DNA of 64,000 nt from Paraburkholderia sp. BCC1885. Its GTDB lineage: Bacteria; Pseudomonadota; Gammaproteobacteria; Burkholderiales; Burkholderiaceae. Location of the stretch: positions 62,001 through 126,000 of the forward strand of contig NZ_CAAJGM010000099.1 in assembly GCF_900996235.1 (NCBI RefSeq). Reading direction: 5' to 3'. This document shows positions 1 through 9,049 of the stretch, in pieces. Made by a program: the position numbers and the translations under genes. The notes beneath the pieces were generated by a model, which saw nothing but the letters and a program-made list of their open reading frames with translations, searched no databases and was not told the origin of the DNA. Position 1 is the first letter of the stretch. Every line of letters begins with the position of its first letter.

Positions 1-141
1 CGCGCCGATCTGCCGCGCCGAGAGCCCTAAAACATCCTGGGCATAGACGCCCCATGCGCCAATGCCCTGGCTTGCCAGGGCCGCGGCCAGTTGCGTGAGC
101 GTGGATACGCCCAGGATCCACCACCGGTAGCGCTGATGCAT
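1..141 (-). CDS. MFS transporter, N-terminal fragment (gene runs off the window)
   Basis: Forty-seven codons are visible, starting with ATG at 141 and open to the window edge. The translation begins MHQRYRWWILGVSTLTQ and continues with an Ala/Gly-rich hydrophobic stretch. This matches the first transmembrane helix of major facilitator transporters, where a short cationic leader and a WW pair precede helix 1. A family-level call is all that can be made, and the substrate cannot be inferred. The gene begins 33 bp after the stop of the next upstream gene (175-1023) on the same strand, so the two are probably co-transcribed. Confidence 0.7.
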   Translation of the reverse strand, partial: MHQRYRWWILGVSTLTQLAAALASQGIGAWGVYAQDVLGLSARQIGA

Positions 142-174
142 CAACCGCCGTCTCCCGCCTTGATAGGTATTCAA

Positions 175-1023
175 TCAGGCAATCGCTCGCTCGCGTGCCA
201 CGCTCCTGTCGCGCGCATCGGCCTCGACAAGGCGCTTGAAGAGCACACGATAGTACTCAGCCATGTCTTCCAGGAGACCGACGTTCGCCTCCCGCAGCAG
301 ACTCCAGTCCGGTTGGAATGCCACTGCCGAGCAGTAGTCCTCGAAGCCACGAACGAGCGACGCGAAGTGGCCGCGCTCGGTGTCGCCCAGATGGTCGTGA
401 ATAAACTTGAGATCCTCCTTCCACGACTGCTCCGGGCGTTGCAGCACGTCACGATGCCATCTCGAGAACTTCGCCGCCGCGAAACTGAACTCGCCGTGGT
501 TGTACAGTTCCTCGGGTAACGAAATGATCATCGCCCTTCCCAGATCGTCGCCGTTCTGCCTGTAATAACGCGAGAAGCCGACGAACGCCTTCAGACCGGG
601 GATGTGATAACGGTCCAGCTTCCACTCGTCGGAACCCGCCAGGCGGGTTGCAAAGTCGTCGTAGAGCCGCTGGTGATCGGTTCCTCCGATGCCGACATCT
701 TCATGCGAGACTTCGGAGAGGCGGGTGGCACAACGATAGAGCAGCTCGCGCTGCCAGCCCTGCGCAGACTTTTCCGCAGCCTCGAGCAGGCGGAAGGTCA
801 GCGCGCAGAAGCTCGCCGCGCCCGTACCCGGGCTGCGCCAGTTCCGGAAAAACACGCGCCGGGCCTGATCACCCCACGCGCGAGCGGTGAAGTCCTCGAA
901 AAAGCGCTCGATTGACTGTGCTGCGTCCGCGGCCTGCGTGTACGAATCGGACAGCGCCTGCCTGGCGTCGGGGTTGGAGACAAGGGCAATCTCGGCGTCG
1001 ACGATCTTTCTCATGCTGTTCAT
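175..1023 (-). CDS. Conserved hypothetical helical protein
   Basis: 282 residues, predicted soluble and mostly helical, with no signal peptide or membrane segment. The start at 1023 (MNSMRKIVDAE) was chosen because AGGAGG lies just upstream. An in-frame ATG at 1119 has no ribosome site and would add an unlikely leader. The His/Glu-rich middle (FIHDHLGDTERGHF) is reminiscent of all-helical haem-oxygenase/TenA-fold or iron-redox proteins, but no family signature can be claimed. It lies between an AraC regulator and an MFS transporter, all on the minus strand, so it may be an enzyme of a small regulated uptake or export unit. Function unknown. Confidence 0.75.
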   Translation of the reverse strand: MNSMRKIVDAEIALVSNPDARQALSDSYTQAADAAQSIERFFEDFTARAWGDQARRVFFRNWRSPGTGAASFCALTFRLLEAAEKSAQGWQRELLYRCATRLSEVSHEDVGIGGTDHQRLYDDFATRLAGSDEWKLDRYHIPGLKAFVGFSRYYRQNGDDLGRAMIISLPEELYNHGEFSFAAAKFSRWHRDVLQRPEQSWKEDLKFIHDHLGDTERGHFASLVRGFEDYCSAVAFQPDWSLLREANVGLLEDMAEYYRVLFKRLVEADARDRSVARERAIA

Positions 1024-1229
1024 GGCTGAAGCCTCCTGACACATTCCGTATCCAGTGGCTCCGTGCTTTCGGGCGGAGAAGGAATGCGTGAGATCGGGAA
1101 GCGCCAGCAGCATGGCCACCGGCGCGGTTCGCGACGCCGGAGCACAACCCCCAGCAAGACCGGCCAGTTGGGCCCGTGTGCGGGCCCTTCAAGCCAGCTC
1201 CTGCCGGGCCTTCCAGCGTCTCCCGCAGG

Positions 1230-2144
1230 CTAGCCGCCCTGCCTGGTACCCGATGTCGTAGAACTGCCAGACATGTCGAATTTCTGCCGAGTATCGAATT
1301 CCTGCCGAGTGTCGAATTCCTGCCAGATCCAGTCACCCTCGCGAAGGCGCCGGGGAGATGCGCCAAACGCCCGGCGCATCGCATAGGCAAAATGCGAGGC
1401 CGTAGAAAATCCGGTGGTCCCCTGGATATCCACAATCGTCAGTGTCGTGGAGGCCAGCAACCGTCGGGCTTCCGCCACACGGGTCTGGTGAACGTATTGC
1501 GCGATGGGCTGCCCCTGCTCCGAGTGAAACCATCGCGCCAGCGTGCGCTCGCTGGTACGAAACTGGCGCGCGAGCGCCTCACACGACAGATCGGCATCGA
1601 GGTGGTTCGCAATGAACAACTTCACTTCACGCACCACCGCCCCGGGCTCACCATGCAGTGCGGGTGGCACCGATGTGACGATTCTTCCCACTTCGCGAAG
1701 AATCATCTGATCGACTTCCTTATCCCGCAGTCCGGACGCGCCCACCGACTTGCGTCCAAGATGCCCCCGCAACCGCAGCAGGTCCATGAGGAACGAGGAC
1801 ACGCCCCATTTGCGAGAATCACTCAATGACGCGCCGTCATCGGTATGGCCCGCTGCGAGCATTCGCCCCATGTCCAGGTAGTAGCACAGATGCCGCTGCC
1901 CGGGACTGGCCATCACCTGGTGAACGCTGTGACCGGGGACCAGCCAGAGACTTCCGCTCGCCAGAACATCTGCACGGGCCCGCCCATCCGACGACACGGA
2001 AAACACCCCATCGAGCGGCACGAACAGCATGTCGTCCGCATGTGCGTGGGGACCATTCGAATACTCTGCCCGCTCGTTACACACGACATCGAAATCCATG
2101 TTCCCATCACCCGTCACTGTATAGGTCTGTAGGTCGAACTTCAT
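1230..2144 (-). CDS. AraC family transcriptional regulator
   Basis: 304 residues. The N-terminal half resembles an AraC cupin sensor: PHAHADDMLFVPLDG supplies the first beta strands and histidines, and LVPGHSVHQV follows. The C-terminal ~100 residues form a double helix-turn-helix, with CEALARQFRTSERTLARWF as the first HTH and VDIQGTTGFSTASHFAYAMRRAFGASPRRLR as the second, interrupted here only by normal family variation. It probably controls the downstream 175-1023 and MFS genes, which lie on the same strand. The last ~20 residues after the HTH are an in-frame repeat, EFDTRQ EFDTRQ KFD, encoded by an 18-bp tandem repeat and unlike a normal AraC tail. A second possible start is the ATG at 2099, but 2144 keeps the full cupin. 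Confidence 0.9.
   Translation of the reverse strand: MKFDLQTYTVTGDGNMDFDVVCNERAEYSNGPHAHADDMLFVPLDGVFSVSSDGRARADVLASGSLWLVPGHSVHQVMASPGQRHLCYYLDMGRMLAAGHTDDGASLSDSRKWGVSSFLMDLLRLRGHLGRKSVGASGLRDKEVDQMILREVGRIVTSVPPALHGEPGAVVREVKLFIANHLDADLSCEALARQFRTSERTLARWFHSEQGQPIAQYVHQTRVAEARRLLASTTLTIVDIQGTTGFSTASHFAYAMRRAFGASPRRLREGDWIWQEFDTRQEFDTRQKFDMSGSSTTSGTRQGG
1274..1327. repeat. 18-bp tandem repeat, three units, inside the 3' end of the AraC gene
   Basis: Three consecutive 18-bp units start at 1274, 1292 and 1310, each a variant of TGTCGAATTCCTGCCGAG. Because 18 is a multiple of three, they encode repeated six-residue units (EFDTRQ) at the regulator C-terminus. Each unit contains an EcoRI-like GAATTC or near match. 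Slippage would lengthen or shorten the tail without breaking the frame. Confidence 0.85.
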
Positions 2145-2540
2145 CCAGGTCGCCGCGCGGGTATTCTCCCGCGTCCGTCGGCAACTGCCCGGGGCCCCTG
2201 GCTGCGCCGTCCGGGCCTTTCAGCCGACACGTCAAAAAAGCAATGTAGCCGGTTAGCCGCACGCCGACGAACAAGCCACACGCCCGCGATCATCGTGGCA
2301 TCGATCCTGAACCCGCACCTGATGATCCACGAGTAGAATTCGTCGCTGGCAGTATCTGGCGGCGCAGCCCGGCTGCCAGTTGGCCACCGCCATATAGCGC
2401 CGCGCACCTCGCCCAACCCTCCCAAACACGTCTCCGCACGTCCGAACATCGCTTCACACACCACACCGAATGGCACAACCCCGCAAGTCGCCCAAATCGA
2501 AGGCCACCCCTCGCACCCCTCGCACCCCTCGCACCGGGCC
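2145..2540. other. Intergenic region with no supported gene
   Basis: This 396-bp space separates the AraC start from the next plus-strand gene. It presumably carries both promoters. The minus-strand frame across it is Cys/Trp-rich and has no ribosome site. Near 2511-2537 there is a 9-bp tandem repeat of TCGCACCCC (about three copies), just before the start of the next gene. No promoter could be placed with confidence. Confidence 0.5.
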
Positions 2541-2939
2541 ATGCTGCTGCCTTTGCCTGCGGCTACCGTCCGTAACCTGTTGCTTGAATATCATCTCTCG
2601 CTTCTCAGCGTGCGCCGCGGTGCCGGCACAGCCGAGCTTCTGGTCAATCTTGCTCGCGCCATGTACCTGACCTATTTCCTCCAGGAAGCCGGGTACGGAA
2701 CCCCGTCATTCAGCCAGTTCCACGAGGCCGAAGATGCCATGGAGCGGGCCAACCGCTGGGGCTACGAAACCGGCATCTGGATGCTCGATGACGCCGGTTA
2801 CCCACTCTTCGAAGCCATCGTGAACCTGCACGACCGGCAACTCGCGAAAGCGCCCGCGCACGCCGTGCTGTCGGCAGACGACCGCCTGAGTCGTTTTGTT
2901 GCAGGTTCCCTGCGATCGCCCTTACCCCCCGCCCGGTGA
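2541..2939 (+). CDS. Conserved hypothetical protein, possibly with a displaced start
   Basis: 132 residues, beginning MLLPLPAATVRNLLLEYHL. The body is amphipathic and helical with conserved-looking blocks (YLTYFLQEAGYG, FHEAEDAMERANRWG, WMLDDAGYPLF). It has no signal peptide. Similar small proteins of unknown function are common in Burkholderia. There is no good ribosome site before 2541. An upstream ATG at 2470 opens a Lys/Arg/Thr/Pro-rich leader in a different frame, which would join naturally to this frame if one base changed within the 9-bp repeats. The original protein may therefore have been about 24 residues longer. Confidence 0.65.
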   Translation: MLLPLPAATVRNLLLEYHLSLLSVRRGAGTAELLVNLARAMYLTYFLQEAGYGTPSFSQFHEAEDAMERANRWGYETGIWMLDDAGYPLFEAIVNLHDRQLAKAPAHAVLSADDRLSRFVAGSLRSPLPPAR

Positions 2940-3218
2940 CCGCGACCCCAGTGGCGCGCACGAGGCCGAACGCGTGGACTCACGTCAACCTGCGGCCATG
3001 TCACGGAATCGGCTTGCCTGCGTGAACATGACACCGCCTTGCGGCAAGCCGATCCACGGAGGCACCCGGCGAGCATACCTCCTGCGTAATATCTGCGCGC
3101 CGATGCCCGACATCCTCATGGACCGGCAAGCCGGTTCTGTGACCACATCCCCGCCCGACCGGTTACGCCCCTCCCTCCTGGCTGCCTACCCGGCGAGCAC
3201 ATGTGACAGAAGCCGACG

Positions 3219-4955
3219 TCACGCAGATGCCTTCAGCCATTTTTCCGCGAAAGCAGCGGCCGGTAACGGCTCACCGACCCAGCCGCCCTGGGCTTCGGTA
3301 CACCCCAGTTCAATCAGTGCCTGCACCTGCGCCTGGGCCTCAACGCCTGAGGCCACTACGTGGATCCCGAGTGATCGCGCCATGTCGACAAAAACCGACA
3401 CGATCGTGCGTCCGCGCGCCGCGACAAGTATCTGGCGCACAAGCGACGTATCAATCTTCAGCCCGTCAACGGGCAGGTGCTGCAGATGCGTCCATGACGA
3501 GTAAGCGCCCCCGAAATCATCAAGGGCGAATGTGAAACCCGCCACCTTAAGTGCCTCCATGATCGCGATCGATTCGTTCACGTTGCCGATGCGCCCGCTC
3601 CCGGTCAGCTCGATTTCGAATGCTGCCGGCGTCAGACCCGCGGACTCAACAGCCGACACGATCCTGGCAGTGGTAGCCGTGTCTTCCAGTTGTCGCACCG
3701 ACAGGTTGAATGCTAGACGACCAGGCAAGTGAAGCCCGGCCTGCTGCCAGCTCCTCACCTGGTTGCAGGCGGCCTCGATCGTCCAGCCGGCGAGTGCACC
3801 ACTTCCGCCGCGCTCGTCCGCAACGGCAATCAACCCGGCGGGATCCACCCAGCCAGATTCCATGTCGAACCAGCGCAACTGCGCTTCGACACCGATCAAC
3901 GCGCCCGTACGCAAATCCAGTTGCGGCTGGTAGTACAGTTCCAGCCTTTTGCCATCGATTTCACGCCCAGGCGGGCGGGCCAGTTGCGCCCGTGCGTCCA
4001 TACTGACACTCATCTGTGGATGATAGAGACGATAACCGCCGCCCGCCGCTTTCGCTCGGTACATCGCCAGATCAGCATGCCTGACCAGGTCGTCGGCTGT
4101 CTGTCCGTCCTCCGGGTAAGCCGCCAGCCCGATGCTGATCCCTACCGTCCGCTCCACTGACGCCAGCGGCTCTGCTACGAGCGTGATCAATCGGCGGGCG
4201 ATATGCACCGCCCCTTGCACACCCCTGTTCCGTGCAATGATCGCAAATTCGTCACCGCCCAGCCGCGCCACCATCTCCCCCGCGCGTGCCACGCCACGGA
4301 AGCGGTCCGCAATCTCCTGGAGGACCTGATTGCCCACGACGTGCCCCTGGGTATCGTTGATTTCCTTGAAACGGTCCAGATCCATGTACAGCACCACTAA
4401 CGACTCGCCACCTGCCCCGACGCTCACCAGTGTCGCGAGCAACGTCTCCAGGAAGAGCGTGCGGTTAGGCAAGCCGGTGAGGGAGTCGTAAAAGGCAAGC
4501 TGCTCGACACGCGCAGCATGTGCTTTCTCCCCGGTGATGTCCTCCGCGATGACGAGTAGCCGTTGCTCTTCGTCATCTTCCTGTGCGGGCCGAATGGCCG
4601 TCAGCCGTATGCGCAACCATGTCTCCCCGAATGCGCAGTCCATGCTCGCCGAGCTCGCCCGGCCATCAAGGATCGCCATGGCCTGATCGCGTATCCCCAT
4701 AAGAGGCACAATGCCGTCCAGCCTGCGCCCGACATACCCTGCTCCACTCCGCATCCCGAACATGATGCGAAACGTCTCGTTGAAGCCAAGCACGCGAAGG
4801 TCGGCGTCTGCCACTGCGAGGCCGTTTGGCAGGCAGGCGACAATGTCACCCGCGTACCGCTTCAGCGCCTGAAATCCCTCGCGCTGCGTGGCCTTTCGTT
4901 CGTCGATGTCGATGGGCCGCCCGCACGCTTCTCCCGGCTCATCGCAGAGGTGCAT
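3219..4955 (-). CDS. PAS-GGDEF-EAL cyclic-di-GMP signalling protein with degenerate EAL
   Basis: 578 residues, cytoplasmic, with no membrane segment. The PAS domain covers about 30-140. The GGDEF domain (about 150-310) has intact GGDEF at 233-237 in RLGGDEFAII and no clear RxxD I-site. The EAL domain covers about 335-575. Most metal and ligand positions are kept: E357, N417, E449, D479/D480, K500 and Q556. However, the signature reads EAQ, ELTES is ELTGS, and the usual AEGVE loop reads ASGVE, so the glutamate expected at 536 is serine. From family knowledge this suggests diguanylate cyclase activity with weak or absent phosphodiesterase activity. The start at 4955 is preceded by GAAGGG. It stands alone with no operon partner. 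Confidence 0.92.
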   Translation of the reverse strand: MHLCDEPGEACGRPIDIDERKATQREGFQALKRYAGDIVACLPNGLAVADADLRVLGFNETFRIMFGMRSGAGYVGRRLDGIVPLMGIRDQAMAILDGRASSASMDCAFGETWLRIRLTAIRPAQEDDEEQRLLVIAEDITGEKAHAARVEQLAFYDSLTGLPNRTLFLETLLATLVSVGAGGESLVVLYMDLDRFKEINDTQGHVVGNQVLQEIADRFRGVARAGEMVARLGGDEFAIIARNRGVQGAVHIARRLITLVAEPLASVERTVGISIGLAAYPEDGQTADDLVRHADLAMYRAKAAGGGYRLYHPQMSVSMDARAQLARPPGREIDGKRLELYYQPQLDLRTGALIGVEAQLRWFDMESGWVDPAGLIAVADERGGSGALAGWTIEAACNQVRSWQQAGLHLPGRLAFNLSVRQLEDTATTARIVSAVESAGLTPAAFEIELTGSGRIGNVNESIAIMEALKVAGFTFALDDFGGAYSSWTHLQHLPVDGLKIDTSLVRQILVAARGRTIVSVFVDMARSLGIHVVASGVEAQAQVQALIELGCTEAQGGWVGEPLPAAAFAEKWLKASA

Positions 4956-5223
4956 GATTCAGGCCCTTCGCGGCAGACCACCTGTGAGAAAGCGGCCGGG
5001 CAGTGGCCCGAGCGCAATGACAACGCGGTGCCAGCCCCGAACGAACAATCGGCGGGGACATCACCCGCCGTTGCCGGCAAGACGACCTACGCGAGACAGC
5101 CGCCTCACGCGTGCAGAACATGTTGAGCCATCCTTTATGGATTTGTCTGTTTAACTTTATGCCGACCACCATCGCCCGGCCCCGCGGGCAAATCGTTCAC
5201 CGGTGCGCCAGCATCGAATACCG

Positions 5224-5763
5224 TCACTCAGAAAAAATGTAGCTGCCCCTGATCCTCCTCGGGGAAAGGAAAGCGAAATCGGGAAACACCCGGGTTCTCA
5301 CCCACCACACATACGCCAGCAATCCCAGCGCGGTGGCCACCCCAATGGTGGTCCCGGCGGGAGCGGCCGAGAAGCCGTCCAGCTGGAACGGCAACTGCAC
5401 CATCGCCATCAACAGGTAGGCGTTATAGGTACCGGCCTGATTCCTGTAAAATCCCCATGCAAACAGCAGTCCGACAGCGAGCGTGACGGCACCTGTCACC
5501 CAGCCGGTGCCGGGCACAATCTGCTCGCCAATGCCAAACGCCTGCAGACACCCGATGACCGCCTGCACGAGCGCAATGGCGATCACGATCCTGATGTGTC
5601 GCTGGTTCCCGGCGCGACGACGCGGATCAACATGTGACGCCACAAGCCACGCCAGTCTGCTGTCCCTCACGCCCCGGCCGGTCAACCGCGAGAATATTGC
5701 GGATCGGGACATCCCGAGCGAATTGAGACGCCCAATTTCAATCTGTGCTTCCCGCGTATTCAT
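5224..5763 (-). CDS. Four-helix membrane protein of unknown function
   Basis: 179 residues. The first ~55 residues are soluble and basic, with a helix-rich start (TREAQIEIGRLNSLGMS) that reads like a small HTH or anchor region. Four hydrophobic segments follow, at about 58-78, 88-106, 114-131 and 138-156, ending in a short basic tail. The ATG at 5763 is preceded by AGGGGAACAGG. A GTG one codon upstream is possible. Similar proteins are widespread in Burkholderia, but their role is not known to me. It is not linked to an operon. Confidence 0.75.
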   Translation of the reverse strand: MNTREAQIEIGRLNSLGMSRSAIFSRLTGRGVRDSRLAWLVASHVDPRRRAGNQRHIRIVIAIALVQAVIGCLQAFGIGEQIVPGTGWVTGAVTLAVGLLFAWGFYRNQAGTYNAYLLMAMVQLPFQLDGFSAAPAGTTIGVATALGLLAYVWWVRTRVFPDFAFLSPRRIRGSYIFSE

Positions 5764-5982
5764 CACCCTGTTCCCCTGCCTGGACGGCTGCAGCGCTTCC
5801 CGTCACCCGGTCGCATCCATTGCATCCTGACTGCGCACAAGGCGGCCTGCATTCAATGCGGGCGGCCTGTCTTGCCGCGCAGCCCCATCGCCTTGACCCG
5901 TCGACCGGGATCGACGGCGCTAGCCGCCGCTTGCCGCCCGAAGCCGGCGCAGCGCAAGAGTCAACCGGCCGGGACAGCATGC

Positions 5983-6807
5983 TCAATCGCTCACCACCAT
6001 GGTCATTCCATCACGACAGGCGATCTGCTCCAGGGTCGGATCCGTCGAATGCACGGCAAGCACATTCAGCCCCGCCGGAAACGTGCGGTAGCCAAGGTCA
6101 ATCAGAAACGCCTCGATGGCGGTACGGTCCGACTTGATGACTTCAATGAGCATCACCGGGCGATATCTCTCCAGCACCCTTCGCGCACCGCGCAGAACCT
6201 CAAGCTCCATGCCCTCGACATCGAGCTTCACCAGATCAAGACGCGCCAGTCGCAGCGAATCGAGATTGATCATCGGAACAACGTTGCCCGAGGTGGTCTC
6301 ATAAGAGACGGTCTGGCCGATAAACTCGTTCCGGTCGCGGCGGCGCAGTTCCAGACTTCCAAAACTTGCCGGACGGAAGTAGTCCGGTTGCGGGACAACC
6401 AGTTCGCCCGGAAACTCGCCGAGCGCGGAGAGCCTCACCCGTGCGTTCAGGCAATTGTTGACCGCAATGTTGCCGGCGAGCGCGTAATACACAATCTCCT
6501 GTGCCTCGAACCCCAGGACAGACCCCCAGCCGTACATGTGACGCGCCCACTCAACGGAATGCACACCGATATTCGCCCCACCATCGATCGCGACGATGCC
6601 ATCGCCGAAATGCTTCCGGCGACAATCAAGCAGCACCAGTGCGAACTGGATTTCATTCTGATCGAAACACGAATTACCCAATATCTGGAATCCGACGCCA
6701 TATCCGTTTCTTGCGTCGACCATATGGTAATCGTTGCGATTGACAATCATGCTGCCATGATTACTCGCAGCCAGAACAAAAGCGATAGGCCGATTCGGAA
6801 ATGCCAT
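5983..6807 (-). CDS. FkbM family SAM-dependent methyltransferase
   Basis: 274 residues. The Rossmann SAM motif is IVAIDGGANIGVHSVEWA (about 70-88), followed by the acidic FEAQE and later LDLVKLDVEGMELEVLRGA, the characteristic FkbM block. The C-terminus has PVMLIEVI, another FkbM-type strand. These enzymes O-methylate sugars or polyketides, often in surface polysaccharide synthesis. The substrate here is unknown. The ATG at 6807 has GAGG about 11 bases upstream. Two further methyltransferases lie in the large operon at 20-22.6 kb, but this one is separate. Confidence 0.88.
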   Translation of the reverse strand: MAFPNRPIAFVLAASNHGSMIVNRNDYHMVDARNGYGVGFQILGNSCFDQNEIQFALVLLDCRRKHFGDGIVAIDGGANIGVHSVEWARHMYGWGSVLGFEAQEIVYYALAGNIAVNNCLNARVRLSALGEFPGELVVPQPDYFRPASFGSLELRRRDRNEFIGQTVSYETTSGNVVPMINLDSLRLARLDLVKLDVEGMELEVLRGARRVLERYRPVMLIEVIKSDRTAIEAFLIDLGYRTFPAGLNVLAVHSTDPTLEQIACRDGMTMVVSD

Positions 6808-7311
6808 GGCGATTTAACCTCACGGGGCGTTCGGCCGCTTTTATCAAAAACAACGAAATCCCGCCGGGCTCACGCATCAACCCTCGGAATACTTTCGAGG
6901 CTCATTCGCGCCGGATTACGCAGTCGCAGCGGGCGTGCGGCCCTGCCCGAAAGACGAGGCCGCCTACAAGGCCCTACTGCGGACGTACATGTCAGGAAGA
7001 CGCCTGATGCCACCCCGGTAGTACCCCGGAATTTTCGCTCGGGGCAATATCGTTGCGGTGCGAATTACCATGCTAGCCCCTTCGCAAACCCGCATCGTGA
7101 ATATTTCTTGACCCGAATCCGTGTTTCTCGTTGCTATTAAATCATCATGCATGTCATCGCACCTGCGATAAAAATATGGACTTAAACGGCATCGCCCTTT
7201 ATTTTATCGTCCGCAGTGTAAAGCCCGCTGCCTTTGTCTGTGCGGCGGCCGTAATCGCGCTTCGTGCACGGCGCCCGCCGCATGACACGACTTTTTCTGC
7301 GGACGTGATCC
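6808..7311. other. Divergent intergenic region, no supported gene
   Basis: This 504-bp space lies between the divergent FkbM and EamA genes and must carry both promoters. It is more AT-rich between about 7080 and 7210 than its surroundings. Open frames across it (for example 7131-7328 on the plus strand) have no ribosome site and low-complexity translations. No terminator or RNA gene was recognised. Confidence 0.45.
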
Positions 7312-8217
7312 ATGACCCACGGCGCTGACCGACAGACCACCCTCAAGGCGACCCTCATCGGCGTGCTGGCGCTTGCACTATGGGGTGCATTGCCAGCCCT
7401 GACGGTCACAGTCAAATGCCTCCCACCGTTCGAGATCCTTGCGGTGACCTTCAGCGCCGCCTTCCTGGGTGGCCTCCTCTTTCTTGCAGCGCGCGGCCCG
7501 GCAGCACTCCGGCTATTGCGTCAGGAAAAGAAGGCGTGGCTGGTCGCCTTCGGAGCGATCTTTGGATATCACGCCCTTTACTTTTATGCGCTCGGTACCG
7601 TGTCTCCAGCCACGGCAAGCCTCATCGCCTACCTGTGGCCTCTGCTTGTCGTGCTGTTTTCCGCAACCGGATCGGGAGAGCGACTGAGCGTGCGCCACCT
7701 TGCCGGCGCGCTCTGCGGCCTGGTCGGCACAGCCGTGATACTTCTGCTCGCCAGATCGGCGCCCGCAGCCACCGGCACCGGTGTCCTGGCCTTGACGGGC
7801 TACATGGCAGCGCTTTTGTGCGCGATCATATGGTCCGGCTATTCCATCGCCAACCGACAGTTCGGTCACGTCCCAAGCGCAATGGTTGTCGGCGTCTGCG
7901 GTGCAGTCGCCATCGCGGGCGCGGCATGCCATTTCCTGCTGGAAAATACAGTCTGGCCGACGAGTCTCGAATCATCAGTACTCCTTCTAATCGGCCTGGG
8001 TCCTGTCGGTGCGGCGTTCCTGTTCTGGGACCACGCAACCAAGCACGGCATGCTCACCCTGCTTGGTGCCCTCTCGTATCTGACACCGCTACTCTCCACG
8101 CTGCTACTCATCGTCTTCGGCTATACGGACCCATCATGGAGCCTGCTGCTAGCCGTCCTGCTGATCGTCGGAGGTGCAGCGCTCGCCATGGGACTACCAA
8201 AACCGCATCCTGTCTGA
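7312..8217 (+). CDS. EamA/DMT family transporter
   Basis: 301 residues with ten predicted transmembrane helices arranged as two EamA repeats (about 10-145 and 160-295). Typical drug/metabolite transporter features are visible: LWGALPALTV in helix 1, ALGTVSPATASLIAYLWPLLVVLFSA at the end of repeat 1, and GALSYLTPLLSTLLL in repeat 2. It is an inner-membrane exporter or importer of small metabolites. Amino acids or aromatic compounds are common substrates for this family, but the substrate cannot be read from sequence. The length is normal for the family. There is no operon partner. Confidence 0.92.
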   Translation: MTHGADRQTTLKATLIGVLALALWGALPALTVTVKCLPPFEILAVTFSAAFLGGLLFLAARGPAALRLLRQEKKAWLVAFGAIFGYHALYFYALGTVSPATASLIAYLWPLLVVLFSATGSGERLSVRHLAGALCGLVGTAVILLLARSAPAATGTGVLALTGYMAALLCAIIWSGYSIANRQFGHVPSAMVVGVCGAVAIAGAACHFLLENTVWPTSLESSVLLLIGLGPVGAAFLFWDHATKHGMLTLLGALSYLTPLLSTLLLIVFGYTDPSWSLLLAVLLIVGGAALAMGLPKPHPV

Positions 8218-8674
8218 TTGAAACACCGGCGCGCCTGGACACCGGAATGCACCGGGTTACGGTCCGATCCGAACACCACGGGTCCCGAATCGGGGCCGCT
8301 GCCGTGCGCCGATCCGGCAAATGCCATCCCGCTCACCCAGCGACGGCGATGACCGCATCCATCGCGCGAGGACAGGTATCGCAAACTCCCGCCTGAGCGC
8401 CTGTTGCATCCCGGACCCTGCGATAGTCGTGGAGTGCATAAACGAACACACCGATATGCGGCGTGTCCTCCTCACTGGCCGCGAACCCCGTATGAACTAC
8501 ACTGCCTGTCCGGGACCATCACGTACACCATGGACCAGTAATTGCTGCAGTTACACCCCGTGAGGTCTCGCAAGCCCCGACAACCGGGATCAGGAATCCC
8601 GGGCACCTGCGAAATTGCACGCCCCGGGACTGACCTCACATTGGCCGGATAGAAACGAACACAAAGGAATAGTC
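8218..8674. other. Intergenic region, no supported gene
   Basis: This 457-bp region lies between the EamA gene and the small lipoprotein. Short frames on both strands have no ribosome sites and arginine-rich translations. The promoter of the 8675/8867 pair should lie in the last ~150 bp, but no clear -35/-10 was identified. Confidence 0.4.
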
Positions 8675-8827
8675 ATGACGAAGCGAACACTGATCTGGAT
8701 TTTGATTGCGCTGTCGCTTACGAGCAGTCTGAGCGGATGCTTTTTCCCAGGCAGGGACGATGACCACCGCGGTGGCGGCGATTACCACGAGGGCCACGAC
8801 CAGGGGCATGACCACGATCACGACTAG
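8675..8827 (+). CDS. Small His/Asp-rich lipoprotein
   Basis: 50 residues. A classic lipoprotein signal (basic MTKR, hydrophobic core, lipobox LSGC with Cys22) is followed by a short mature tail, FFPGRDDDHRGGGDYHEGHD and then more HD repeats. The tail is almost entirely Gly, His and Asp, a composition expected to bind divalent metals, although this is inference. AAAGGA precedes the ATG at 8675. It is followed 39 bp later by another small secreted protein with a His/Arg-rich tail. The two are probably one transcript. Confidence 0.8.
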   Translation: MTKRTLIWILIALSLTSSLSGCFFPGRDDDHRGGGDYHEGHDQGHDHDHD

Positions 8828-8866
8828 CCAGGCGGCCCCACCCCCTTCCCTCTGCTGGAGAAATAT

Positions 8867-9049
8867 ATGAACAGGCAAGTCGTTCTGGCGTGTGTGCTGC
8901 TGATAACGCTCACGGCTCCAACCCTTAGCTTCGCTGAACCGGTGCATCGCGACGACAACAGCGCTCGCACCGTTCACCGCCAGCAGCATCACCGCTCGCC
9001 GCGCCAACATCGCGCTGTTCGGCATACCTCGCCTGAGCACCGGCACTGA
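8867..9049 (+). CDS. Small secreted His/Arg-rich protein
   Basis: 60 residues with a clean Sec signal peptide (MNRQVVLACVLLITLTAPTLSFA) and predicted cleavage before EPVHRDD. The ~37-residue mature part is rich in His, Arg, Gln and Ser and lacks hydrophobic segments, so it is probably a disordered periplasmic peptide. CTGGAGAAA gives a good ribosome site. It follows the His-rich lipoprotein gene. No family was recognised. Confidence 0.7.
   Translation: MNRQVVLACVLLITLTAPTLSFAEPVHRDDNSARTVHRQQHHRSPRQHRAVRHTSPEHRH

Noticed and set aside
2141-2542. 133-codon minus-strand ORF between AraC and the 2541 gene
   Set aside because: Cys/Gly/Trp-rich start comes from the 9-bp repeats, with no ribosome site.
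5872-7140. 422-codon plus-strand ORF
   Set aside because: It is antisense to the well-supported FkbM gene, has no ribosome site and reads as low-quality His/Arg-rich sequence, so it is a GC-rich shadow frame.
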